From the NCBI RefSeq assembly GCF_018219155.1, contig NZ_CP056123.1:3977505-4041504 (forward strand): DNA of 64,000 nt, written 5' to 3'. This DNA comes from Moritella sp. 24. GTDB taxonomy: Bacteria > Pseudomonadota > Gammaproteobacteria > Enterobacterales > Moritellaceae. Positions 1 through 8,546 of this stretch are shown here, in pieces; the first letter of the stretch is position 1, and each line of letters starts with the position of its first letter. The position numbers were made by a program, and so were the translations under genes. Under the pieces are notes generated by a model. That model did no database searches. It saw only the letters and a program-made list of their open reading frames with translations, and was not told the DNA's origin.

Positions 1-2798
1 TCAATCTGATCGATAAGCACAATACCGTTATTAATAATCACCCCAGCTAAACTGAACATCCCCAACATTGCAGGGAAAGTGAAGAAAGCGCCTGTCACAG
101 TCAGACCAAACACGGCGCCAATCAATGATAACGGAATTGTCATAAGAATAACGGCAGGACGACGGAATGAGTTCAATTGCAGCACGAGTAATAACGCAAT
201 CAATGCAAAGCAATGGGGCATATAAGCAAATAATGCACTACTCGCTTCATCTGCACCACGTAACTCACCACCTAGACGTAATCGATAACCAGCGGGCAAA
301 TTAAGCTGAGCTAATGTCGGTTGCATTAATTGGTGTAACTCACTCGCTTGTAATTGACGATGTTTAGCACTTACGACCAAGGTACGTTGTTGATCTTCAC
401 GACGAATAATCGCGGGTTCACTTTCACCACCAAAGTCAGCGACTTGAATTAACGGAACCGTTACTCCATTCTGTCCCGAGGTCACTTCAACACTACGTAA
501 TTTGTCAAAATCATTACGTGATTGGTTACCCCTTAATAAAACAGGAATGACACGATCACCATCACGAAAATCAGTCACCTTATAACCATCAAAGAAACCA
601 TTTAATGATAAGGCAATATCACGGCTGCTGATACCAGCGCGACGAGCACGATCCTGATCAACATCAACGAGGATCTTAGGAATGTTATTTTCCCAATCGT
701 TCGTAATACCGACCACACCATTAATCTCAGCAAACCCAGCCATCAGTAGTGCCGCTTTTTGCTGTAACAGTTCACCATCAGGGCCTTGCAGTTTGTATTC
801 AACAAGGCCTAGCTCACTGCCACCTAACCACATACGCTTAGCTTGACCTGTCGCCTCTGGTAATTGCTGTTGAATATAATTATTAGTTTTCTCAATCATC
901 ACTAATGCAGATGCAAGATCACGGGTATTTACTACCACAAACGCCTTATTCGATGCGCGATCAACCGGTGCTAACGCAAGGAAGAAACGCGGGCCACCAT
1001 CACCAATATAGGTAATATGACTCGTTACATCAGGGTTTTCGTTCTCGTCATTCAACCACGTCAAGAATCGTTGCGTTACTTTATCCGTTTCTGCTGTTGG
1101 CGTGCCCGCAGGTAAATTCAAATAAACTAAATACTGATTACGCTCTGAACCCGGCATAAACTGCACGGTAATAAACTTAAAGCCATACATAGCCACGACG
1201 AGTAATACCAACATCATCGCCATAAAGCTAACGCGATAATTAAGTAATACTTTTAATACACTGCCATAGCGTTGATTTACCCATATAACCCAACTTGGCA
1301 TCGCGGTTTGTTTCGTTGCTTTTGCAGAAAAGAACCACACGCACATCAGGGGGGTAACGAGTAAGCTTAATAACCAAGAAGACAATAATGCGATAATAAT
1401 AACTTGAGAGAGTGAGCGTAAATACTCACCAGCCACATCCTGCGCTAACATCAACGGCATAAAGGCGAGAATAGTCGTTAATGATGATGTTAATAATGGG
1501 ATCGCTAATGTTTTACTGGCAGCAAGCGCTGCTGCTTCACGTTTCATTCCTTGCAGAATACGGGTATTAATATTCTCAGCAATCACAATACCGTTATCAA
1601 CAAGCAATCCAAGCGACACAATAATCGCTGCAATCGACATGCGTTGTAATGAAACATCCCATATTTGCATGCCGATAAACGACAGCATCATCGTTAGCGG
1701 TACAATCGTGCCAACAATCATCCCCATTCTAAACCCTAAAAACAGCATCACAACCGCAAGCACAATCGCTACCGTTTGAAATAAGTTAGAAGTTGCAGAA
1801 GAGATCGCCGTCGCCACTTTATCTGGCTGAAAGGTCGCTAATTCAAACTGTAAGCCCGCAGGCAATGATTGCTGTTCCGCAGTAACAAATTGGTTAATAT
1901 CAGCACCAAAACTATCACTGGTGATACCAGACAGCATAGACACAGCTAATACTACACTTGGTTTACCGTTGTAATACACAGGTGTATTTTGGGGTTCAAC
2001 ATAACCTCGACGTACAGAGAGCAAATCACCAAGGTAAACATTCTGGCCACTTTCAGGCTCTAATATCACTAAGTTTTCAATATCAGATAGCGCTTCAAAA
2101 TTACCACTGGGTTCAATGGTAAGCTCTAACTTACCCGTATTTATTTTACCACCCGGTAATACAATATTTTGATTTTGTAATGCCGCAACAAGTTGCCCCG
2201 GCGACACCCCTAATCGGCTCATGGCGTCACTATCCGGTTCTAACCAGATACGTTCATCTTGAACACCATAAATATCCACTTGAGATACAGTCGATAGCGC
2301 ACTGATACGATCTTGAATTGATTCAGCAACAAGATCCAACTCACGCAGAGAATAATCATCACCATAAAGTGCTATCGTTGCAGAAGCGACGCGACCAAAC
2401 TCATCATTAACCATTGGGCCTATTGTGCCCTCTGGTAATGATGATTGCAGGTCATTCATGCGGTTACGTAGATTGTCCCAAATAGGCTGTAAATCAAAAT
2501 GCTCATCAGCCACAGTGACTTTAATCTGCGTATAGCCTGTTCGTACTAATGATTTTAATTCACTGACTTCGGGTATCTGCTTGGCTTCACGCTCTATTGG
2601 TTTTGTGAGTAAACGCTCGATACGCTCTGGCGACATACCCGGGATCTGAGCAACAACAACAGCTGTTCTCACTAATATTTCAGGGTCTTCTTTACTCGGT
2701 GCATTAAAAAATGATGCACTACCGATAATAATGATCAGCACTAATAATAACTGAGTAAATCGATTATTTTTTAATGCAAATAAGGTTAGCTTATCCAT
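1..2798 (-). CDS. RND-family efflux permease (C-terminus cut by window edge)
   Basis: This is the inner-membrane pump of a tripartite resistance-nodulation-division efflux system, of the AcrB/HAE type, which exports compounds using the proton gradient. The minus strand is open from the ATG at 2798 to the left edge, about 932 of an expected 1,020-1,040 residues. It begins MDKLTLFALKNNRFTQ, followed by the first membrane helix and a family-typical PGMSPERIERLLTKPIE porter segment. A membrane bundle follows around residues 330-520, then the second porter domain and the start of the second bundle. Where AcrB has two adjacent aspartates in TM4, this protein reads LVDNGIVIAEN (D401, N402). Where AcrB has its TM10 lysine, it reads INNGIVLID (N923). 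It follows the adaptor gene by 9 bp, so the two form one operon. Substrate is unknown, and no outer-membrane channel gene is visible here. Confidence 0.93.
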   Translation of the reverse strand, partial: MDKLTLFALKNNRFTQLLLVLIIIIGSASFFNAPSKEDPEILVRTAVVVAQIPGMSPERIERLLTKPIEREAKQIPEVSELKSLVRTGYTQIKVTVADEHFDLQPIWDNLRNRMNDLQSSLPEGTIGPMVNDEFGRVASATIALYGDDYSLRELDLVAESIQDRISALSTVSQVDIYGVQDERIWLEPDSDAMSRLGVSPGQLVAALQNQNIVLPGGKINTGKLELTIEPSGNFEALSDIENLVILEPESGQNVYLGDLLSVRRGYVEPQNTPVYYNGKPSVVLAVSMLSGITSDSFGADINQFVTAEQQSLPAGLQFELATFQPDKVATAISSATSNLFQTVAIVLAVVMLFLGFRMGMIVGTIVPLTMMLSFIGMQIWDVSLQRMSIAAIIVSLGLLVDNGIVIAENINTRILQGMKREAAALAASKTLAIPLLTSSLTTILAFMPLMLAQDVAGEYLRSLSQVIIIALLSSWLLSLLVTPLMCVWFFSAKATKQTAMPSWVIWVNQRYGSVLKVLLNYRVSFMAMMLVLLVVAMYGFKFITVQFMPGSERNQYLVYLNLPAGTPTAETDKVTQRFLTWLNDENENPDVTSHITYIGDGGPRFFLALAPVDRASNKAFVVVNTRDLASALVMIEKTNNYIQQQLPEATGQAKRMWLGGSELGLVEYKLQGPDGELLQQKAALLMAGFAEINGVVGITNDWENNIPKILVDVDQDRARRAGISSRDIALSLNGFFDGYKVTDFRDGDRVIPVLLRGNQSRNDFDKLRSVEVTSGQNGVTVPLIQVADFGGESEPAIIRREDQQRTLVVSAKHRQLQASELHQLMQPTLAQLNLPAGYRLRLGGELRGADEASSALFAYMPHCFALIALLLVLQLNSFRRPAVILMTIPLSLIGAVFGLTVTGAFFTFPAMLGMFSLAGVIINNGIVLIDQI

Positions 2799-2807
2799 GT
2801 CTTATCC

Positions 2808-3899
2808 TTAATTTGCTTGCCATAAAGTAACTGCCATACCATCACGTAAAAACGGTATACCAGCAACCACAATCGCTTCATTTTCGGAAATGCCACTATA
2901 TACTTCAATGCTGTTTGATCGAATATGACCCACTTTTACTTTGCGTTGTTCTAAAAGCATTGTCTGCTCATTAATCACATATAACGACGCATTTTGTGCC
3001 GTGCCAGCGCTAAGAGAATGCGTGAAGTCCAACGCTGTTAGTGGTACTAAATATGCGGGAATTGAGCGATTACTTACAGTGAATTTAACCGAACCAGACA
3101 TGCCATTACGTAATTTGTCACTACTCTGATTTAAGCGAATAGTAACCGGAAATGCATTACCATTTTCAACACGAGAGCCTATTTCACTAACTTCACCAGG
3201 GAAGGTTTTATCTTGAAGAGCTGATACTGTCACTGTCACTGCTTGCTGATAATTAATATTACCAATCATTGACTCAGGTAATAACACTTCAACTTCGTAA
3301 GCGTCACCATCAATCAATTCTATGACTTCTTGACCATTCGCGACTTTAGAGAAGTTATCAACGCTAACAGCTGCAATTTGCCCATCAAACGGTGATCGTA
3401 AAATGGTACGCTGTAAATCTAATTTAGCGCGGGCTAAGTCAGCTTCAATGACTTTTACTTGCTGTCGTGCTGCCTCAGCACTATTACTTAACTGTTCAAG
3501 TTCCGCCAGCGATATAATACCCTCTGGTAAACGAGTCGCACGTTGCAACTGATCATTTGCTGCTTTTGCAGAGGCCCGAGATGAACCAAGAGATGCTTGA
3601 GTTTTATTTAACGCAACAGTGAAGTCGGAATCATCAAGTTGTGCAAGCGGTTGCCCCATCACAACAAGATCACCTTTACTGACATAGATATCTTGCAGTA
3701 CACCATTAACACGGAAGCTTAAACTTGATTGTTCTGCACTGCGGATCTGCCCTGATATTTCTCGAAATATAGAACCAGTAGATTCGCTAACACGTTGGTA
3801 TTTAACTGCTTTAGGCAGCTCAACCGTCGCTGTTTTTGATTCATTATTACAGCCAGATAGCAGTAATACGGCTGTTAACAACAGCATTAATTTAGACAT
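2808..3899 (-). CDS. RND efflux periplasmic adaptor (membrane fusion protein), lipoprotein
   Basis: This 363-residue adaptor should link the RND permease to an outer-membrane channel. The N-terminus MSKLMLLLTAVLLLSGC is a lipoprotein signal with lipobox LLSGC (Cys17), so the protein is probably lipid-anchored facing the periplasm. A lipoyl/barrel-sandwich half follows (residues about 45-75, SLSFRVNGVLQDIYVSKGDLV). Next come an alpha-helical hairpin rich in A, Q and L (about 75-165), the returning lipoyl half (LRSPFDGQIAAVSVDNFSKV), a beta-barrel and a membrane-proximal domain. A GAGG ribosome-binding site lies 8 nt before the ATG. It is the first gene of the operon with the permease. Family is certain; substrate cannot be told. 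Confidence 0.93.
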   Translation of the reverse strand: MSKLMLLLTAVLLLSGCNNESKTATVELPKAVKYQRVSESTGSIFREISGQIRSAEQSSLSFRVNGVLQDIYVSKGDLVVMGQPLAQLDDSDFTVALNKTQASLGSSRASAKAANDQLQRATRLPEGIISLAELEQLSNSAEAARQQVKVIEADLARAKLDLQRTILRSPFDGQIAAVSVDNFSKVANGQEVIELIDGDAYEVEVLLPESMIGNINYQQAVTVTVSALQDKTFPGEVSEIGSRVENGNAFPVTIRLNQSSDKLRNGMSGSVKFTVSNRSIPAYLVPLTALDFTHSLSAGTAQNASLYVINEQTMLLEQRKVKVGHIRSNSIEVYSGISENEAIVVAGIPFLRDGMAVTLWQAN

Positions 3900-4022
3900 G
3901 ATTCAACCTCAGGGCAGTATGAAATAAACTACTTTATCAAGGATATATTACTATTAAATTCTTTATCTTCAATAGTTTAACTTATCCACTAAAGCTGCAA
4001 TATACCCTGAGTTGATTATTAA

Positions 4023-4066
4023 GAGCAAGTGTAATACCAATGAATATAGGCTTAGGTCACTTGCTC
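4023..4066. repeat. Inverted repeat downstream of ptrB
   Basis: Perfect 9-bp arms GAGCAAGTG (4023-4031) and CACTTGCTC (4058-4066) flank a 26-nt loop that contains taataccaat. The element begins 11 nt past the ptrB stop. No clear U-run follows on the minus strand (TTAATAATC), so it is at best a weak terminator. It could instead be a small dispersed palindromic repeat. Confidence 0.5.
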
Positions 4067-4076
4067 CGTTATTATT

Positions 4077-6149
4077 TTAGCAGTCGCTACTCAATGCAAG
4101 ATCGAGCATAAAGGCATATTCTTTAGCGGTGTCGTGATAATGCTGGAAGCGTCCAGACTTACCACCATGCCCCGTCTCCATATCGGTATGTAATAGTAAT
4201 ACATTCTCGTCAGTTTTTAACTCACGCAGCTTAGCAACCCATTTTGCAGGTTCCCAATATTGCACCTGAGAATCATGTAAACCAGTCGTTACCAACAGAT
4301 GTGGATAAGCTTGTGCACTCACTTGATCGTACGGACTGTATGACAGCATATAGTGATAAAAATCCGCTTCATTTGGATTACCCCACTCGTCATACTCACC
4401 TGTTGTAAGTGGAATTGATTCATCAAGCATCGTACTCACAACATCAACAAATGGTACTGCAGCCACAACACCATGATATAACTCAGGGGCGATATTTATT
4501 ACAGTGCCCATCAACAAGCCACCCGCAGATCCCCCCATTGCATAAACGCGTTTAGGGTCTGCATAACCCTGTACTAATAGCCCTTTCGTTACTGCTGTAA
4601 AGTCAGTAAAGGTATTCATCTTATTAAGTAACTTACCGTCTTCATACCAATCTCGCCCTAACTCTTCACCACCACGAATATGCGCAATAGCGTAGACAAA
4701 GCCACGATCAAGTAAGCTTAATAGTGAGGCACTGAAATACGGGTCAATGCTCGAACCATAAGAGCCATAAGCATATTGTAATATTGGATTCTGGTTAGTC
4801 TTCGAAAAGAGTGCTTCTTTGTAGACTAAAGAAACAGGGATCTTAGTGCCATCTTCAGCAGCAATCCAAACCCGTTCACTTTTGTATTCTTGCGCACAAA
4901 AATCACCAACAACTGTTTGCTGCTTTAACACTTCACGTTCGTCGCTATCAAGATTTAACTGATAGGTTGTCGTTGGTGTCGTTAGACTAGAATAACCATA
5001 ACGTAACTTGTCCGTATCAGGATCAGGGTTCGTCCCTAACCACGCGGTATAGGTCGGATCATCAAATTTAATGATTTTTTCAGCATTGGTTTGCCAATTA
5101 ATCTGTCTTAAAAATGTTAAACCTTGTTCACGTTCTTCAACAACTAACCAATCACGTAATAACTCATAGCTTTCTAGCAATACACCATCACGTGCAGGAA
5201 TAATTGTTTGCCATTGCTCCGAGTTTGAAATCGTTGCTGATGTAGCAGACATCAAAGCGAAATTTTTGCCGGTTTTATTAGTTCGAATATAAAACTGCTG
5301 ACGATAGTGATCGACACTGTATTCATGACCACGTTCACGCCCACGTAATAGTGTAAACGTCTCTGTCGGCTTATCCGCAGATAATGCATGTACTTCAGAT
5401 GTCATCGTGCTACTTAATGACAGCATAATGTAATCATCAGAGGTCGATTTATAAATGTCAGTGTAAAAGGTATCGTCTAACTCTTCATAAACCAATACAT
5501 CAGTACTGATATCGGTACCCAACTGATGTCGATAGACTTGATAAGGCAATAATGTGCTTGGGTGCTTCTTAACATAAAATAAAGTTTGACTGTCATTCGC
5601 CCAAACAACTGATTCAGTATCTTCTATTTCTTCAGGATAAGCTTCACCTGTCTCTAGGTTTAGAAAACGTAAACGGTATTGACGTCGACTGACTGTGTCT
5701 TCAGAAAAAGCTAACACTTGATGGTTTGGGCTTATTGCCAATTCACCTAGTTGATAATACTGGTGATCTTTAGCACGCTCATTTGCATCGAGTAATACTA
5801 GCCATTCTGCGTCTGTATTATCCTTGCGCCAATGATATACCGGATACTCTTTACCTTCAGAAAAGCTAGTTTGATACCAATAGCCTTTTTTTAGATAAGG
5901 GACCGATGCATCTTCTTGTTTTACTCGCGCAACCATTTCATCATAAAGCTCGGTTTGTAATGAGGCTAATGGTGATAAAACAGATTGAGTATAATCATTC
6001 TCTTGTGTTAGATAGCTTAAAACTTGTTTATTTTCACGTTCATCATCACGTAACCAAAAGTAATCATCTTGACGTGTATGCTGATGAATAGTCATTGAAT
6101 GCGGTTGCTTCATCGCAACAGGGGCAGTAGTAGAGAGATCCATTTTCAC
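4077..6149 (-). CDS. ptrB: Oligopeptidase B (S9A prolyl-oligopeptidase family)
   Basis: This cytosolic serine peptidase cleaves short peptides after arginine or lysine. It has 690 residues, close to the E. coli enzyme. An N-terminal seven-bladed propeller (about 70-420) is followed by an alpha/beta-hydrolase domain. The nucleophile elbow GGSAGG places the catalytic serine at S541. D626 (GLHDSQV) and H661 (GHGGKSG) complete the triad, each offset by nine from E. coli S532, D617 and H652. The start is a GTG with AGGA 9 nt upstream; an in-frame ATG two codons later (6143) lacks that spacing. It stands alone, with a long palindrome 56-105 bp upstream. Confidence 0.95.
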   Translation of the reverse strand: MKMDLSTTAPVAMKQPHSMTIHQHTRQDDYFWLRDDERENKQVLSYLTQENDYTQSVLSPLASLQTELYDEMVARVKQEDASVPYLKKGYWYQTSFSEGKEYPVYHWRKDNTDAEWLVLLDANERAKDHQYYQLGELAISPNHQVLAFSEDTVSRRQYRLRFLNLETGEAYPEEIEDTESVVWANDSQTLFYVKKHPSTLLPYQVYRHQLGTDISTDVLVYEELDDTFYTDIYKSTSDDYIMLSLSSTMTSEVHALSADKPTETFTLLRGRERGHEYSVDHYRQQFYIRTNKTGKNFALMSATSATISNSEQWQTIIPARDGVLLESYELLRDWLVVEEREQGLTFLRQINWQTNAEKIIKFDDPTYTAWLGTNPDPDTDKLRYGYSSLTTPTTTYQLNLDSDEREVLKQQTVVGDFCAQEYKSERVWIAAEDGTKIPVSLVYKEALFSKTNQNPILQYAYGSYGSSIDPYFSASLLSLLDRGFVYAIAHIRGGEELGRDWYEDGKLLNKMNTFTDFTAVTKGLLVQGYADPKRVYAMGGSAGGLLMGTVINIAPELYHGVVAAVPFVDVVSTMLDESIPLTTGEYDEWGNPNEADFYHYMLSYSPYDQVSAQAYPHLLVTTGLHDSQVQYWEPAKWVAKLRELKTDENVLLLHTDMETGHGGKSGRFQHYHDTAKEYAFMLDLALSSDC

Positions 6150-6204
6150 AAGAAGATGTCCTATAAAATTAACTGAAGAAATGTTACTTATCTATTGAGC
6201 TCTA

Positions 6205-6254
6205 AGTACTCATTACATTAGGTGAATGATGATTCACCTAATGTAATGAGTACT
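6205..6254. repeat. Perfect 23-bp inverted repeat, 4-nt loop
   Basis: The left arm 6205-6227 (AGTACTCATTACATTAGGTG...) is exactly complementary to the right arm 6232-6254, around a GATG loop. It lies between the deaD terminator and the ptrB start. No T-run follows on either strand, so it is not an ordinary intrinsic terminator. It would form either a very stable RNA hairpin or a long operator-like palindrome upstream of ptrB. Confidence 0.85.
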
Positions 6255-6268
6255 AATATCCCAGATGC

Positions 6269-6294
6269 AAAAAAGGAGCGCAAGCGCTCCTTTT
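6269..6294 (-). terminator. Intrinsic terminator of deaD
   Basis: On the minus strand AAAAGGAGCG pairs with CGCTCCTTTT around a short loop, followed by a run of six T. It lies about 40 nt past the deaD stop codon. Confidence 0.8.
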
Positions 6295-6334
6295 CATATA
6301 TTTAACTATTAACCATTAATTGTTAACGAGTTAA

Positions 6335-8200
6335 TTAGTCACGACGTGGACGACGTGGACGGCGTTCGCCACCAGTAGACTCACGACGCTCACCACCGTT
6401 AGAATCACGGCGTTGGCCACGATGACCACGGTCATTGTCACGTGCTGGACGATCGTTATCACGTGCTGGACGGCTACGCTCTTGACGACCTTCAGCTGCA
6501 ACACCTTCAAGTTTGCTCATGCGTAATGCTTTGTTACAAACATAAACTTGCTGTAGTTGTTGTAACTGCTCGCTTGGCATACCTTTTGGTAATTCAATTG
6601 TTGAGTAGTCATCATGTAGACGGATACCACCGATGTTACGGCTGTTGATATTCGCTTCATTAGCAATAGCGCCAACGATGTTCTTAACTTGAACACCATC
6701 AGTACGACCAACTTCGATACGGAAAACTTCCATTTCAGCAGCTGGACGACGCTCACCACGTTCGCCACGTTCTGGACGGTCACCACGATCACGGCGTTCG
6801 CCACGGTCGTTACGATCACGGCCACGATCACCACGGTCATCTTCACGGAAACTACGTTCACGACGTGGAGCTTCAGGTGGTAATACTAATGGTTTTTCTT
6901 TCTGAGCCATGAATAATAACGCAGATGCAAGATCTAATTCGCTAAGTTCTAATTCTTCAGAAAGTTGACCAACTAGGTTTTTGTAGAAATCTAGGTTTTC
7001 GTCACCAGAAGAAAGTTCTGATAACTGATCACGGAAAGATGCGATACGTTTTTTCGTAACATCATCACGTGAAGGTAGATCCATCATAGTTAATGGCTGA
7101 CGTGTAGCACGTTCAATCGCTTTTAATAAACGACGTTCGCGTGGTGCAGCAAATAAGATTGCAGTACCTTTACGTCCAGCACGGCCTGTACGACCGATAC
7201 GGTGAACATATGATTCAGTGTCAGTTGGGATATCGTAGTTGATTACTAGGTCAATACGAGGAACGTCAAGACCACGTGCCGCAACGTCAGTCGCGATAAC
7301 GATATCTAACTGGCCATTTTTCAAACGGTTTACAGTGCGCTCACGCATTGCTTGGTTTAAATCACCGTTTAGAGCAGCTGCAGAATAACCGCGAGCTTCT
7401 AATTTCTCAGCAAGTTCAACAGTCATTGTCTTAGTACGAGCAAAGATGATCACACCATCGTAGTCTTCAGTTTCAAGAATACGTGTTAGGCCGTCAAGTT
7501 TTGCTTGTAAGCCACCAATGATTAAACATTTTTGTTCAATGTTTTCAACAGTTGATGTTTTAGCTGCAATTTTAACTGCTGTCGGATCAGTCATGAAACG
7601 TTTCGTAATACGACGAATTTCTTCCGGCATAGTTGCAGAGAATAACGCCATTTGACGTTGTTCAGGTGTTTTAGATAGAATTGATTCTACATCATCGATA
7701 AAGCCCATACGTAGCATTTCATCAGCTTCGTCAAGTACTAGAGCTTTAATACCAGAAAGATCAAGCGTACCACGGTTAATGTGATCAATCACACGACCAG
7801 GTGTACCAACAATCACTTGTGGGTTACGTTTCAGTGCTTTTAACTGAATTGGGTAGCTTTGACCACCGTAGATAGGTAGTACATGGAATCCACGCATATG
7901 GCGTGAGTATGCTTGGAATGCTTCAGCAACTTGAATTGCTAGCTCACGCGTTGGTGCTAAAACCAATACTTGAGGTTTTGATAACGAAGTATCAATACGG
8001 CTCAATAATGGTAGTGCAAACGCAGCTGTTTTACCCGTACCAGTCTGTGCCATACCTAGCACATCACCACCATCCTGTAGTAACGGAATACATTCAGCTT
8101 GAATTGGTGAAGGTGTTTCATAACCTAGATCATTCAACGCTTTTAAAATTGGTTCAGGTAAATTTAAATCAGTAAATTGTACGGGTGATGTATCAGACAT
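6335..8200 (-). CDS. deaD: DEAD-box ATP-dependent RNA helicase DeaD/CsdA
   Basis: This cold-shock-type RNA helicase unwinds structured RNA during ribosome assembly and mRNA turnover. It has 621 residues (E. coli 629). Helicase motifs appear in order: AQTGTGKTAAF (Walker A, about residue 53), PTRELAIQ, LDEADEMLRMGF (DEAD, about 157), SAT, IIFARTKT, ATDVAARGLDVP and YVHRIGRTGRAG. After the core comes a DbpA-like RNA-binding domain (about 485-560, RIEVGRTDGVQVKNIVGAIANEA). The tail is basic and repetitive, rich in R, G, D and E, with short repeats such as PARDNDR. The start ATG has only a modest TGAGG site. The gene has its own terminator and a long leader upstream. Confidence 0.96.
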   Translation of the reverse strand: MSDTSPVQFTDLNLPEPILKALNDLGYETPSPIQAECIPLLQDGGDVLGMAQTGTGKTAAFALPLLSRIDTSLSKPQVLVLAPTRELAIQVAEAFQAYSRHMRGFHVLPIYGGQSYPIQLKALKRNPQVIVGTPGRVIDHINRGTLDLSGIKALVLDEADEMLRMGFIDDVESILSKTPEQRQMALFSATMPEEIRRITKRFMTDPTAVKIAAKTSTVENIEQKCLIIGGLQAKLDGLTRILETEDYDGVIIFARTKTMTVELAEKLEARGYSAAALNGDLNQAMRERTVNRLKNGQLDIVIATDVAARGLDVPRIDLVINYDIPTDTESYVHRIGRTGRAGRKGTAILFAAPRERRLLKAIERATRQPLTMMDLPSRDDVTKKRIASFRDQLSELSSGDENLDFYKNLVGQLSEELELSELDLASALLFMAQKEKPLVLPPEAPRRERSFREDDRGDRGRDRNDRGERRDRGDRPERGERGERRPAAEMEVFRIEVGRTDGVQVKNIVGAIANEANINSRNIGGIRLHDDYSTIELPKGMPSEQLQQLQQVYVCNKALRMSKLEGVAAEGRQERSRPARDNDRPARDNDRGHRGQRRDSNGGERRESTGGERRPRRPRRD

Positions 8201-8485
8201 TCACGGGCCTCAGGTAGACGGGTCTTTGAATAAAGCTATATCAATTATAGCTCCACATATAGTATTTCGTGCGCAAAATTAGTGGTCTTTTGCTCAGACT
8301 CTTTTAAAGAGCGAAGCCACATAAAAAGGCCGACGTAGTGTACATCATTTAAAAATTAAAATCCGGATATATGCGGCCTAAATCACAAAAAAACAAAAAA
8401 CAATTAAAAACACAAAAAAGAACAACTATAAATCAACAACTTAAAAGTTACGAATGAAACAACAAAATTTATTTAAAAAACAAAT
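8201..8485 (-). promoter_or_regulatory. deaD upstream region with a possible structured leader
   Basis: About 285 nt separate the prfC terminator from the deaD start. The distal part is extremely T-rich on the transcribed strand. A hairpin with arms AGGCCG/CGGCCT (8374-8379 and 8327-8332) spans a loop of about 41 nt and is followed by TTTTTAT, an attenuator-like layout. A second small hairpin, AGCTAT/ATAGCT, lies near 8234-8253. E. coli deaD is known to have a long untranslated leader. That this region is also transcribed is inference, and no clear -35/-10 pair could be fixed. Confidence 0.4.
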
Positions 8486-8520
8486 AAAAAAAAACCTCAC
8501 CACTAAAGAGGTAAGGTTTA
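8486..8520 (-). terminator. Intrinsic terminator of prfC
   Basis: On the minus strand AAACCTTACC pairs with GGTGAGGTTT (one G-T wobble), followed by a T-run of about nine. It lies about 27 nt past the prfC stop. Confidence 0.75.
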
Positions 8521-8546
8521 TTGATTTTTTCAGTCAATTTTATGAA

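Noticed and set aside
31-213. 60-codon minus-strand frame at the window start
   Set aside because: It lies in a different frame inside the RND permease, whose own frame is open to the edge and reads as conserved membrane sequence.
6517-6883. Open frames of up to 114 codons on both strands within the deaD tail
   Set aside because: They arise from the repetitive R/G/D/E-coding tail of deaD, give low-complexity V/T-rich translations, and have no ribosome-binding sites.
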